NCBI GenBank assembly: GCA_039105265.1
Contig: JAPFFF010000001.1
Location: 4,464,001 to 4,528,000 of the forward strand
From: Tritrichomonas musculus
Taxonomy: Eukaryota; Parabasalia; Tritrichomonadida; Tritrichomonadidae
Length of the DNA: 64,000 bases
Direction of reading: 5' to 3'
Of the stretch, positions 1 through 10,527 are shown in pieces. The translations under genes and the position numbers were made by a program. How positions within the stretch are numbered: the stretch's first letter is position 1; each line of letters starts with the position of its first letter. The notes beneath the pieces are model-generated. The model did not search any database. It worked only from the letters and a program-made list of their open reading frames with translations, and had not been told where the DNA came from.

Positions 1-2
1 CC

Positions 3-3000
3 GAAGTTAATGAAGAATTTATGCTCAATTTTATCCACTCATTGCAGCTCAATGAACGCTTTTTCAAATTACTTGAACACTTAAACTTTGCTAATAAACC
101 TCAAATTATCAAAAAAATTGTTTCAAAAATTCTAAAATACAAAGGTGATTTAGCAGCAATTGCACCATACTTGATTATTTTCTTCAATAATTTTTCTATA
201 GGAGATAAAGAATTTTTCCAAAATACTTTTCAGCAGATTAGAGACATAAAAAGATCAAAATATAAAAATTCACCTGAAGTGCGGATGCTTCTTTTAGCTA
301 TTTCTGCAAAATGCGACAAAATCCAAGATACTCTTAAACGTTACGAAAAACTATTAAATATTAGTATCGAGAAACCTAAACTTACGAAAGCTGTTTTATC
401 AACTGTTCATTTATTATTTTTACTATCAAAAAAAAAAGATCAAAAATTTATTGATCGTGAAACAATTTATGCTATCCTACATAAAATTCCACATAGCTAT
501 GAGCAAGAAGATTTTATTCATTATCTTTTGCAAGCATCACTCGACGAAACTCCAGATATATTTAAAGAAGATGAATCAAAATCAACTCAAAATCCTAAAT
601 TCTCAAAGATACTTGAATTTTCATTTACACATAATTTTCATCTTATCTTGAAGTCACAATTAGTTAAAGAAACTTTCTTAACAAATACTTTCAGTTGGCT
701 TGCAAATGGAATAAATTACATGCAAGTTTTTAAAATGATATACGATAGTAATCCTGATTTTCCAAGTGCTATAAATGGCCTTTTCTTATTATATAGTGCA
801 AGTTGCCCTACGATTTCGTCATCAACATTTTCTCCATCACCTAAAACTTATTTGCATCATCATTCTTATTATCCATCTCAACTTGTAGATTCAATCTTTT
901 ACCTTTTAACAATGTTTGTTGATATATTACCCAAAAATGAAAGTATGATCAGAGTCGATTCGCGTTATATATTTGAATTTTCTTTCCTTTTCTTACTTCG
1001 TCCAGATTTATCATTACAGAAATCAGCCTTAAAAGTCATCAAAAAGGTAGGCAAATTTAAAAACAATGACGATCTACCAGAAAATTTCGTTAGCGATATT
1101 GAAAGAAGATCTAAAAAGAGAAATAGTCTAGGTGTAACAAAAGAAAGAGATAACGGATTATACAAAGTTCTTCTTGACCAATTAAATGACAATTCATTTT
1201 CTGATTTAACCGAATCCAATCGAATCATTCGAGGTGCACTATGCTATTTCATCAAATCTCCATCATTTTTCAGAGACGATGTATTCAATATTGCATTAGT
1301 TACAAGTGGTCATAGTCTTGCTCAAAAATTAAAATATCTTCAAGATCTACAAAAACAACAACTTAAACAACTTCAAGACCATCTCCGACTTCAAAAAATG
1401 CCAAGGGAATCTTCATCACAAGATTCAGAAGAAGATCAAAATTCAAATAAGCCAGCTTCATCAAAACCACCACAAAAGCCTCCATCAAAGCTAACGCCCA
1501 ATCAACAGCAAAATCAGTCACAAAATCAACAACAGAACTCTAAAAAATCAAAAACTCAAATTAAAATCAAGCCATCACAAGTTAAACCACAACCTAATTC
1601 AAATCCAGTAACACCAGCTGCTCCATTACCAACATCTTCTTTTGAATCTAATTCTATATTAACCTCACAATGCTCATCATCAACATCAATTATTGACGAA
1701 TTAAGTTATTCATACATTTTCTTGAAAATTTTGTCAGATCAAATTCAAAAGAATTTTGATGTTTATGTTCCTTTCATCAAAAATCGTCTTGAATTTACTT
1801 CAATTGCGTTTTCGTTCTTGTCATTTGGAGGAAATAAATCTCACCTTAGAGAATCTTTCCTGTCTTTTGTATCTGATAACATTAATATTACAAATGATGA
1901 AAAACTTGAAATACTTTTCCGATTTATACAAAATGAGAGAAAACTAGAACATAAACAAAAAAGACAAAGCGATTCATCAATTCTAAAAATGCAAGAGCCT
2001 AAAGGTAGCAAACAAGATAGTATCTCCCAGTTATCTGTTAGTGCTGACCAAATAAACAGTGAATTTAAACATAGACTTAGTATTTCCAATTCTAATTTGG
2101 ATTCTTCAAATTATGAAAGAGAAATGAACTTGGTTTTCAGAATAATGAAATCGTTTAAAGGCATGCCTTTTACCAATTTTTCATCAGACTATTTTTCAAT
2201 TCAGAAATATTCATATTTATATATAATTTCACAAATGACTATAAGTAAACTATTTAAAAACTGTGTTGATCAATTACTTCCTCCGAAACCAGAATTGTTC
2301 TCAAATACGAAAGGCTATTCATATGAAATTATTCGTTTTGTCATTTTTAGCATTTTATTCAGTTTGAATGATAAAGATGCTTCATTTGTGTTTCCTCAAT
2401 TGAATTCCAAATCAATTTACGACTTTTTAAGAAAACAAAATCATGAAAATAAAAAGTTCTTCAAATCAATCTTTCGATGCTTTTTAGTTAACAACTCGAA
2501 ATCATTGAAGAAAGGAATTGGTTTGGCTCTCTCTGCCAAATCTCACTCAAGAATCGATTTTTCAATGCCCTCTCTCGAGATATTGAAAGATCATCCAAAG
2601 AAAGCGATACGAACTCTTTTTTCAATATTATCAACTCAATTTATAGAAGATGATGTTGTTGAAGAAGTGACAGAATATTTGAAATTCTTTTTAGAGCGAG
2701 GCTATATGATTGATTCCAAAAATATTACTTATTTAGCTGGTGCTAAAGAGAACGTCCTTTATTCTTTATATTCACAAACGACCGATTACATAAGTCCTTA
2801 TCTTCCATATTTCATGATTAACAACATTTTCAGCCTTGATTTATGGGAAAAAATTGCGGATGAACTAGATGAAGGCGTTGTTCTTCAATGCGTTGTTTCT
2901 ACATTTTCTTTTTATTCTTCTTATACATTAAATTTGACATATCATGATGAAGATGATGAAGATTATAGCAATTTTGTTTTAGTTACTGAAGGTTGCAAAT

Positions 3001-3590
3001 TAGCATACAAATTATTTGACATTTATAAAGTGAAGAAATCTAAATCATGGCAAGTTATCTGCTTATCTCTTCTCTTTAATGAGCCAAACGAGTTCGCTCT
3101 GAATCATCTTAATCAAATTGTTGATGATAATGATAAGCTTAAAAAAGTTAAAAAATCACCAATATCTGACCATTTCAGCAACCTAGTAGAAGAATTGCTC
3201 GATGATGAAAGCAAAGTTGAAATTATTTCAGCTATTCTTGAAATTATTCCTTTGGTTCGGGCAAAACAATGCTTTAATGCTTTATTTGAAATAATTCAAA
3301 AAGAAAAAGAATTCGATGAAAAGGAGATTTTATCTGCTATAAGCATATATAATTCTTTCTGTGAAAAATTAACAGCATCACCATTATTGTTGGAATTTTT
3401 AATTTCAAAGGTCGACGATGAAAATACACTGAAAAAGTTGATGAATAATAATTTTCCTTTAATAAGAAAATATTCTTATAATGAATATAAAAACTTAAAA
3501 TCTGACAGTGACATTAAATTACTAGATAAACTAGTAAAGAAAGGAAAGCAACACTATTCATGTCTATCAAATGCTTCTGAAGAATCGTAA
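3..3590 (+). CDS. Large alpha-helical (HEAT-like) protein, 5' end outside the window
   Basis: The first ATG is at 21, but the frame is already open from base 3 (E-V-N-E-E-F before that Met), so the gene very probably starts left of the window. At least 1,195 codons are visible, ending at TAA 3588-3590. The sequence is mostly short amphipathic helices with no membrane segment, consistent with an alpha-solenoid. Residues about 440-560 (from the Met at 21) are a low-complexity linker: a Gln/Lys-rich helix, then a Pro/Ser/Gln/Lys stretch. A second charged Ser-rich linker lies near residues 640-700, and an acidic patch near 975. I do not recognise the family. Scaffold proteins such as PDS5, symplekin or other HEAT-repeat proteins are possible, but no diagnostic motif decides it. 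The following gene is convergent. Confidence 0.8.
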   Translation, partial: EVNEEFMLNFIHSLQLNERFFKLLEHLNFANKPQIIKKIVSKILKYKGDLAAIAPYLIIFFNNFSIGDKEFFQNTFQQIRDIKRSKYKNSPEVRMLLLAISAKCDKIQDTLKRYEKLLNISIEKPKLTKAVLSTVHLLFLLSKKKDQKFIDRETIYAILHKIPHSYEQEDFIHYLLQASLDETPDIFKEDESKSTQNPKFSKILEFSFTHNFHLILKSQLVKETFLTNTFSWLANGINYMQVFKMIYDSNPDFPSAINGLFLLYSASCPTISSSTFSPSPKTYLHHHSYYPSQLVDSIFYLLTMFVDILPKNESMIRVDSRYIFEFSFLFLLRPDLSLQKSALKVIKKVGKFKNNDDLPENFVSDIERRSKKRNSLGVTKERDNGLYKVLLDQLNDNSFSDLTESNRIIRGALCYFIKSPSFFRDDVFNIALVTSGHSLAQKLKYLQDLQKQQLKQLQDHLRLQKMPRESSSQDSEEDQNSNKPASSKPPQKPPSKLTPNQQQNQSQNQQQNSKKSKTQIKIKPSQVKPQPNSNPVTPAAPLPTSSFESNSILTSQCSSSTSIIDELSYSYIFLKILSDQIQKNFDVYVPFIKNRLEFTSIAFSFLSFGGNKSHLRESFLSFVSDNINITNDEKLEILFRFIQNERKLEHKQKRQSDSSILKMQEPKGSKQDSISQLSVSADQINSEFKHRLSISNSNLDSSNYEREMNLVFRIMKSFKGMPFTNFSSDYFSIQKYSYLYIISQMTISKLFKNCVDQLLPPKPELFSNTKGYSYEIIRFVIFSILFSLNDKDASFVFPQLNSKSIYDFLRKQNHENKKFFKSIFRCFLVNNSKSLKKGIGLALSAKSHSRIDFSMPSLEILKDHPKKAIRTLFSILSTQFIEDDVVEEVTEYLKFFLERGYMIDSKNITYLAGAKENVLYSLYSQTTDYISPYLPYFMINNIFSLDLWEKIADELDEGVVLQCVVSTFSFYSSYTLNLTYHDEDDEDYSNFVLVTEGCKLAYKLFDIYKVKKSKSWQVICLSLLFNEPNEFALNHLNQIVDDNDKLKKVKKSPISDHFSNLVEELLDDESKVEIISAILEIIPLVRAKQCFNALFEIIQKEKEFDEKEILSAISIYNSFCEKLTASPLLLEFLISKVDDENTLKKLMNNNFPLIRKYSYNEYKNLKSDSDIKLLDKLVKKGKQHYSCLSNASEES

Positions 3591-3947
3591 TAATGATAAT
3601 GATAATTATAAATTATTTTTTTTTTTTTTTAATCGGAACTGATAATAAAATTATTAAAATAAAATTTAATCATTAAAATATCGAATTATATATATATATA
3701 TTTTTCTCTTTTCCAAATCTTTATAATTTGGATTGCAATAAAAAATAATATATTGTGCTTTTGTTAAAAGAAAACAATAGAATGCAGCTCAATTGCTTGC
3801 TATTAATAAATAATAATAATGATATAAAAATCATATAATCATCATATTATTTTGGTTTATTCCTTAATTCACACAATAATAAAAATTATTCTACAAATAA
3901 ATTCAATTCACACAAAAATATCAAATAAGAGAAAATAAATAGCATGG
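3591..3947. other. AT-rich spacer between convergent genes
   Basis: This stretch of 357 bases holds the 3' flanks of two convergent genes. It contains a T tract (about 3618-3630), a short TA run near 3690 and several AATAAA-like words usable as polyadenylation signals on either strand. No open frame or RNA gene is apparent. Confidence 0.6.
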
Positions 3948-4715
3948 TCAACTGTTAATGGTATTAGATGTGGAGCAATCAATGAGTTCGTGAACGACTG
4001 CTCTGCAGACAGGGCAGTGATTAGATAAAGCTGCAAACTTTTCACTACATGAACGGCACATGCAGCAGTGACGGCATGGAAAAGCAATAACAGTGGCTGG
4101 ATTTGTGCAGCAAATAAGACATAATCCGTCTGAAAAATCTGTTTCGCCATTTTGATCTGTTTCTTCTTGAAAAACACGTGAAACAGATGATGTAACCCCA
4201 TCAACAACAACTTTATCGTCAATTACAGTTGGGAGTGAATTTTTCCCAAAACTTATAATAAAAATACGTGAGCTAACACCTTTAGCTACATCAAAAACGA
4301 ATTGAATAGAGTATTGTCCTTCATATGAAGAGGGAATTGTATATGTTAAATCTAAACCAACACCAAAGTCTTCAACATTGATAGGTTTTTCCTCTTCTAT
4401 GTTAATTTGTTGGCCATTTTCATTGTTTTCATTAGAACTTTTTGAAAAAATCAGTTGCCCTGGCATTGATGTTGCAAAATGAAGTATAAAATTTGAATCC
4501 TTTTCTGTGAAAGGAGGTGAATTGAGAGCAACCGGAACAATAACTTGATCAGCAATTTCTTTTCGAATGGGGATTGCAGATGAAGACCCAATTTCTTGAA
4601 GATGAGATGCAATTGCTGCATCTAACGCTTCTGATGCTTCTGCATGACGAATTGGTCCATAATATGAGAACCACATTGGTTCTTGAAGTGGAAGAATCGA
4701 AAATGATCCGCCCAT
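3948..4715 (-). CDS. MGRN1/RNF157-type RING E3 ubiquitin ligase
   Basis: Protein of 255 residues. The C-terminal part (about 197-238) is a C3HC4 RING finger with CLIC, FPCRH, MCRSC and CPVCR, the layout typical of Mahogunin/MGRN1 and plant LUL ligases, which recruit E2 enzymes to ubiquitinate membrane-trafficking targets. The region before it (about 60-175) carries the beta-rich domain that precedes the RING in that family. The N terminus starts Met-Gly-Gly-Ser-Phe-Ser, a plausible N-myristoylation signal as described for plant LUL proteins; that modification is inferred. The protein is shorter than human MGRN1 (over 500 residues), lacking the long tail. It is the first of three minus-strand genes; the spacer to the next is about 840 bp. 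Confidence 0.85.
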   Translation of the reverse strand: MGGSFSILPLQEPMWFSYYGPIRHAEASEALDAAIASHLQEIGSSSAIPIRKEIADQVIVPVALNSPPFTEKDSNFILHFATSMPGQLIFSKSSNENNENGQQINIEEEKPINVEDFGVGLDLTYTIPSSYEGQYSIQFVFDVAKGVSSRIFIISFGKNSLPTVIDDKVVVDGVTSSVSRVFQEETDQNGETDFSDGLCLICCTNPATVIAFPCRHCCMCRSCSEKFAALSNHCPVCRAVVHELIDCSTSNTINS

Positions 4716-5556
4716 TAAATGTTTTTATACAATTTGAAATTGATTGAGAATTGTAATATTTAAATTTTGAGTTAAACACAAATTTAATTTAATTGAAAAT
4801 AAAATAAAGTACTGAATTTTTTAGTTATTTTTGTTTCACAATGAAAATAAAAATTCAGTTTTTTTAGATAGTAAAAAGATTGAAAAAGGGAGATTTATTG
4901 ATTTTTAATATCCTTCTATTTTGCTAAATGAATTTTTTATGACGTTTAATATTCATTACATTTTTTTATGTAGTTTTACTTATATTTTACATTATTATTA
5001 TCATAACCCACATTAATTCAAAAAGTTTGATTCTTTTGAATTATTTTTCCCAATTGAAAACATATCCAAAGTATATTATAATATACATAATAGTTATTAT
5101 TATTTAATAAAAATTTCTGTTCCTTTTTATCACAATTTATCATAAAATATTTTTATGAAAAAGTTGAATTTTTGATTTAAAAAATGCTGCTTTTTCAATT
5201 ATCAGGTCATTAAATTGAATACTTAATATCAAAATTGATATAATTAAATTGGGATGTAATGATATTTTCAATTCATTCAAATATCCATCTTTTCAAATTT
5301 TATCATATCTTATCTCTGTATTTAAATATTTTTCTTTTTTTTTAATTGAACATTTTTATTTTCAAATGAAACGAATATACATTTTTCAATATATTCAGTG
5401 AATTAATTTATATATATATATATATAAGCCATATTACTACCAAATACTCTGATATAGATACAACGCTTAGATGAATACAGGTAAAATTAAAAAAAACTTG
5501 AAACTCGAAAATTTTTAAGAGTGATTTTATTAAAAAACATAATATAAAAAAACATA
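4716..5556. other. AT-rich intergenic region, no gene seen
   Basis: About 840 bases of very AT-rich sequence between two minus-strand genes. It contains homopolymer T runs and a TA microsatellite near 5411-5426. I see no open frame with coding character and no structured RNA. Confidence 0.6.
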
Positions 5557-8500
5557 TTATTGATTTGAAGCCATATTCATTAATTTTTGTATTGTCATAA
5601 TAAATGATTGTGCTGCAGCTTGATTTTCATTGAAAAGATGAGAAATCAATTCATGATTTTCTATGATTTTTGAGCTTACTATCAATTTATATAAAAAATC
5701 AATTACTGCGTATGATAAGTGTGATTCTTTTATCGTGTTCATTGATACAAAAACTTGGCAAAGCAAAGACAAAATTTTTTCACTCATTTCAGGAAATTGA
5801 TTATAATGAGATAATAAATAAACAAATATAATTTGGTTATTTTTTTCTTGTGAGTTTTGAATTGGTAAAAACGAAACAAACCAATTAAATCTTTCTTGAC
5901 TAATTAAACTGTTGTTTTCTTCACCAAGACATTGATCAATTGAAGCAAACAAAGCAAGTAAATATTCAATTAAAGATCTTGATTTTCTATCAGACGAGTT
6001 AATTGTGGATATGGCTTTGTCAATTATTGGAATAAGCTTATCTTGATTATCAATTAATAACTTTGGATAATTAAAACGAAGACTCGAGAGGAAAAATACA
6101 AAATGAATTGAAAATGTAGGATCATCATCAGATATCGACCTTATAGATCGATTAAAAATTTGAACCAGTATATTTGTATCGATTATCGATGATTTTTGAA
6201 CCAAGCAAGAGAGGATGTCAATAGAAAAAACTTGAAAATAGATATTATTTTCATTAAGAAATCGAAAGATTCTTGGAACAAAGGGAACAAAAAATGAAAA
6301 GTCAGGAAGAGAGTAATGTTTGATAACGATTTCAAAGGCCTCTCTAATATTATCATACAAATCTTTTACATAATGAAGACTGCCGCTATCTTGATATTCA
6401 CTTTCTGTTAAATCGAGCAAAATATTCATTAGTTCAATTAATAAGTTAACTTGTTGCTTATCATCATTTTCAACGAAAAATATATCAAATCCAAAGTGGA
6501 CATATATAGTATTAATAAGACAGAGGCAACTCGATAATACTTTATGGTCATCAGACGAAATCTCATTTTTAATTAAACTTATTATATAAGGGATTATAAG
6601 TTTTACAAGTTCAAAAATATTGTTATCTCCTTGATTATTAGGCATTTGACTAATTCCATAAACAAATTTAACTAATTGAATTAATAAGTGAATAGCTGAT
6701 AATAGTTCTTCTTGTGAAAATGAATCTAATAAACTTATAGAAATTGTAAATAGCTCAGAAATAATTTCTTTTGTTTGAAAGTATTCTGGCATTTCAGTAA
6801 AAATTGCCAAAATTAAATTTACAGATGGAGACTTGAAAAGATTTGAAAAATCTTGTATTTTTGACAAAATCATATCACGGGTTTCATATTTTTCATCAAT
6901 AAGAGGCGCATTATTGGCATCACTTTTATCAATTCTCAAAGAACAATATTGAATGATTAACGGTATAATTTGACCAATAAATGGTGTAATTAATTTTGGA
7001 GTGTAATTAACAAAAAATTTTAAACAATTCAATATACTATTGCATATTGATAAATCCTTAGTAAAACCTTGAAAATAGCTTTGAACTTGAAATTGGAGTA
7101 AATTTAGCAAAAGTGTAGTAGTGTTTTCAAAATATGGCTGGAGTTTTGAACCACAAGAAAATGCAAAAGAGCCAATTAGCTCAGCAATAGCAGTTTGATT
7201 TGAGTTATCATCCAGGAGAGGCAAATTTTGAGCTTGTCGTTGCAGTTGAGTTTGATAAAACGTATTCAAATTTTCAGCACATATGGGGAAAATTTCATCA
7301 AAACGAGAAGATCCAACTTCTTCACTTACATTTCGGAACAAATCGCCTAAAAGAATCCATAATTCAAATGCGTCATCGTTTAAATGAGTATCATCAAGCT
7401 CATTCAATTTTTTGGTGCACATATTATAAATTGGCAAGAATAGCTGATCATTTATATCATATGGTATTTCATATAATATTAAATGCAATAATGCAAAACC
7501 TGAACGAAATCCATTAATGGCTATCTTCGACAGAATCATATTAACAAAATCTAAAATTTTTGGCAAAATATGTCCTGTAAAAAGGCTACCATGATTACAA
7601 AACAAATTGGAAGCCATGTTTTGGACTGTCAAGTGGTCTGCATTTAAACACAAAATACAAATATCAATCATTTGTGGAATATCATTCATAAATATATAAT
7701 CTGATCGTTTAATAGTAACATCAATGAGCATTAATGCTGTATATAACTTTGCAAATAATGAACCCGAACTGAAAGTGAAAGCATCTGATTGACCAATTAA
7801 GCATTGGAGTGTTTGAATAACAATACTTTGGACTTGCTGATCTGGAATTCGTCGAAGGCACTCTGACATGAGTAAATCCATCACTACTGAATCAGGATCG
7901 GACTGATCAGGTGAAATATCAAAAACAATAATTGATATATTTATTGATTGATGAAATAGTGAAATTAAATGTTCAATGCTTATTTTGGAATTATCAAGGG
8001 ACATGGATAGTGAAAGTAAAAAAGCAATATTATATCTAAGCATGATATTAATATTTTGATTTTGGATGACTTGGAAGGAAGGCTCAAATATAATATCCAT
8101 TTTGAATGGTTGGATATCAAGCGACAAAATGCGATTAAAACACAAAATAGTTTGTATTTTCAATTCATCTATGCTATTTAGAAGCTCAATAAATAGTTGT
8201 GAGAATTGAATCATGATTTCATTTTTTGTTTTATCATCAACTTCTTCTTTATTCAATAGTAAAGAGCCTATAAAAATAATTTCTGTAACAATGCTGTCTT
8301 TTTGTTGAATTTGAAATGAGTGATTAAAGATACAAATAATAAAATCGTAAAATTTTTTTTCATATTGAACACTTTCAGGTAAAAACTCTTTTAGTATTTT
8401 AATACATTTATAAAAATCTGATTCAGCTAAAGATTGAAAAAAATTTAAAATTCCAAAATCTTCAAATCCTATTTTATTTTGAATTCTAGCTTGAATAAAG

Positions 8501-8853
8501 AGTGTAACAGCTGATCTCACTATAAAACTTAATAAATTATCATCTGGTTCTAATGCCATAATTTGAAAAAATTGATTGAAAATTTTTTGAATTGAATCTG
8601 TATCTAGCATTGAAAAGCATTTTTTTATACAGAAAGAGATACCGAATGAGGCTTGCTTACGAAAATTAATATTAGGGTGCTGAGTAAAAATGTCGAATAA
8701 AATTGAAATTACATTTATACTTTGAGTAGTGTAAATATACATTAATTGACTTTCAATGAGATTTGGATTTTCAACATATGAATTATTTAAGCTTCCAAAA
8801 AGCTCTAATATAGAATTTTTAAGAATGATTTTTTGTTCAACATTTTGTTCCAT
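5557..8853 (-). CDS. Importin-beta-like karyopherin (HEAT-repeat nuclear transport receptor)
   Basis: Protein of 1,098 residues made almost wholly of paired amphipathic helices, the length usual for importin-4/importin-5/Kap123-type receptors (1,050-1,115). Early residues (about 50-80) read like the importin N-terminal region, with a statement of the type NFRKQASFGISFCIKK resembling the family's VRQxAA..LRR motif. A central stretch (about 520-600) matches the family pattern of acidic, helix-rich repeats, including an AIAELIGSFAFSCG segment. Such proteins bind Ran-GTP and carry cargo through nuclear pores. Subfamily cannot be fixed by eye, and another HEAT scaffold remains possible. The reverse-strand upstream flank holds TTCATA about 20 bases before the ATG, compatible with a trichomonad initiator. 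Confidence 0.6.
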   Translation of the reverse strand: MEQNVEQKIILKNSILELFGSLNNSYVENPNLIESQLMYIYTTQSINVISILFDIFTQHPNINFRKQASFGISFCIKKCFSMLDTDSIQKIFNQFFQIMALEPDDNLLSFIVRSAVTLFIQARIQNKIGFEDFGILNFFQSLAESDFYKCIKILKEFLPESVQYEKKFYDFIICIFNHSFQIQQKDSIVTEIIFIGSLLLNKEEVDDKTKNEIMIQFSQLFIELLNSIDELKIQTILCFNRILSLDIQPFKMDIIFEPSFQVIQNQNINIMLRYNIAFLLSLSMSLDNSKISIEHLISLFHQSINISIIVFDISPDQSDPDSVVMDLLMSECLRRIPDQQVQSIVIQTLQCLIGQSDAFTFSSGSLFAKLYTALMLIDVTIKRSDYIFMNDIPQMIDICILCLNADHLTVQNMASNLFCNHGSLFTGHILPKILDFVNMILSKIAINGFRSGFALLHLILYEIPYDINDQLFLPIYNMCTKKLNELDDTHLNDDAFELWILLGDLFRNVSEEVGSSRFDEIFPICAENLNTFYQTQLQRQAQNLPLLDDNSNQTAIAELIGSFAFSCGSKLQPYFENTTTLLLNLLQFQVQSYFQGFTKDLSICNSILNCLKFFVNYTPKLITPFIGQIIPLIIQYCSLRIDKSDANNAPLIDEKYETRDMILSKIQDFSNLFKSPSVNLILAIFTEMPEYFQTKEIISELFTISISLLDSFSQEELLSAIHLLIQLVKFVYGISQMPNNQGDNNIFELVKLIIPYIISLIKNEISSDDHKVLSSCLCLINTIYVHFGFDIFFVENDDKQQVNLLIELMNILLDLTESEYQDSGSLHYVKDLYDNIREAFEIVIKHYSLPDFSFFVPFVPRIFRFLNENNIYFQVFSIDILSCLVQKSSIIDTNILVQIFNRSIRSISDDDPTFSIHFVFFLSSLRFNYPKLLIDNQDKLIPIIDKAISTINSSDRKSRSLIEYLLALFASIDQCLGEENNSLISQERFNWFVSFLPIQNSQEKNNQIIFVYLLSHYNQFPEMSEKILSLLCQVFVSMNTIKESHLSYAVIDFLYKLIVSSKIIENHELISHLFNENQAAAQSFIMTIQKLMNMASNQ

Positions 8854-8976
8854 TTTTTAAACAAACTTTTTATGAACAAATTTGTTCGACTTTGTTAACA
8901 ATTTGAATTAGTTCAAAGAAAAAAAAAAGTATATAAAAAAAATTATTTATTAGAATGATGAGATATTAAAATATAT

Positions 8977-9849
8977 TTATCCAAAGACAATCCTTTTCTT
9001 TTTGTGAACCCAAAGGCCTGCTTTACGCTCGTTGTTGACTGATGAGATGATATCTTTCAACTCAAGTGGATCTTTATCACCTTCGCCAACTTCTTCTCTT
9101 GACTTTTCTTCACTATCGACTAAATATTTAGCATTTGTAGATAATGGTGAGCTTTGAAGAGCAGTTCCATAGGAGCGTGATATTATATCATTCAAAACAA
9201 TTTTATCTGATTTTGAACAAAAATAATGAATATTTAATTGATAGTAATGATTAGCTGCAGAACCATATTTTTTAACTGCTGCTGCTGAAGGTGGATGATT
9301 GGCATCATTTGATTTGGCAGTAGGCTCATCAATTGTGCTGTACGCGCCAAGATTAAGATGCCCTGAAATCTTTGTATTAATTGGATCAATAACAAGGCCA
9401 GCATAACAACCACCTTTAGCGCCCCAATGCATTCTGTGCTGCCTAACATCGATCATTGAAAAGAAGCAGTGAAGATTAGGATGAGAGTGATACCATCCAG
9501 TATAATCTTCTGGTCTTCCATATTGATTTAATGAAACTATTCTTTGATTTCCTTTTGCTAGAGAAGCGTTATCAACATCAACTTTGTAACTTTTTCCAGC
9601 AATTGGAAACATGATAGTATCAGTAATATAATAAAGATGTTGTTTACTATCAAAATGCCCTAAAAGCAAACCAATAATTTCGTTTTTTGATGTAAGAGAG
9701 TGTTTCATCATGCTTAAAAGAGCGCGCGGATTAACATAAACGTCAGAAAAGTAGTGAACATCATTAATTGCAGTACGACTAATTCGGAAATCAACAATAT
9801 CTTTTTGGAAGTCTTTGATAGAATAATACTGATCTTCTTTAATACTCAT
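8977..9849 (-). CDS. CSN5: COP9 signalosome subunit 5 (CSN5), JAMM deneddylase
   Basis: Starting at the Met at 9849 the product has 290 residues; an in-frame ATG at 9933 would add 28 hydrophobic residues with no counterpart in the family, so the inner Met is preferred. The JAMM metalloprotease motif is complete: Glu57 in EIIGLLLG, His121 and His123 in YHSHP, Ser131 and Asp134 in SMID, the zinc ligands and catalytic residues that remove NEDD8 from cullins. The segment after it (GHLNLGAYST) matches CSN5 (KVNLGAFRTY) better than proteasomal Rpn11. The C-terminal tail is shorter than in human CSN5 (334 residues). Cullin-RING ligases controlled by this enzyme would share the ubiquitin theme with the RING and HECT genes nearby. 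Confidence 0.9.
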   Translation of the reverse strand: MSIKEDQYYSIKDFQKDIVDFRISRTAINDVHYFSDVYVNPRALLSMMKHSLTSKNEIIGLLLGHFDSKQHLYYITDTIMFPIAGKSYKVDVDNASLAKGNQRIVSLNQYGRPEDYTGWYHSHPNLHCFFSMIDVRQHRMHWGAKGGCYAGLVIDPINTKISGHLNLGAYSTIDEPTAKSNDANHPPSAAAVKKYGSAANHYYQLNIHYFCSKSDKIVLNDIISRSYGTALQSSPLSTNAKYLVDSEEKSREEVGEGDKDPLELKDIISSVNNERKAGLWVHKKKRIVFG

Positions 9850-10351
9850 CTTGGCAAAATAAAAATGATTTTGCAAAATTGAATTATAATATTGGCAAAA
9901 AAAAGATAAATAACTGAATTGATAAATACTCAAAAAATATATTATTAAAAGTTGATTAAAGTATATTCATACTCGAATAAAAATGATTATTAAAAAAAAT
10001 AATGAGAGTATATGATGCTTCTCAAAATAAATAAATAAAAGTATATGATTTTTTTGAATGATTTACAAATATTATTCTCACAAGTTAATATCTTAAATAT
10101 ATTATCTATTGATTAGTAAAAAATAATCTCGTTAAATTTATATATAATATAAATTTATAAAAATATATAATTAATTAAGTAAATTACGTTTTTTCAAAAG
10201 ATATTTTATTTTTGCATTTTTCTCAAGATTCAAAGAGTTTTAAAAATAAGTTTTGAGTAATATTGCATATCGATATATATATTTTCATATTAAAATATTT
10301 TTATTAATATTACTATTTTATAAAACAAATATTTATCAATAAAATCAATTT

Positions 10352-10386
<35 letters not shown>

Positions 10387-10527
10387 TAAAAGCTCGTTTA
10401 CAAATTCTAATTCAAAACTTTCGAAGAATATTGACCTATGTCTGTTTAAAAAAAAAGCGATCGATTTGCTCTCAATTTTTAATAATAAATAGGTGAAAAT
10501 TACTATTATTTTGACCTTTAATTAATC
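9850..10527. other. Divergent intergenic region with long A tract
   Basis: This spacer separates the divergent CSN5 and SAPS genes and must contain both promoters. An uninterrupted A run of about 29 bases lies at 10356-10384. A GACCTTTAATTA word 12-20 bases before the SAPS ATG resembles the CCTTT-type start-site motif reported in Trichomonas, but this is weak. No gene is seen. Confidence 0.5.
9864..9868 (-). promoter_or_regulatory. Candidate initiator (Inr) of the CSN5 gene
   Basis: On the minus strand this reads TCATT, matching the Trichomonas initiator TCA+1Py(T/A), with the presumed +1 A at 9866, 17 bases before the chosen ATG at 9849. The short 5' leader is normal for trichomonads. Five-base motifs are common in AT-rich DNA, so this is suggestive only; it favours the inner start codon because the motif lies between the two candidate ATGs. 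Confidence 0.35.
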
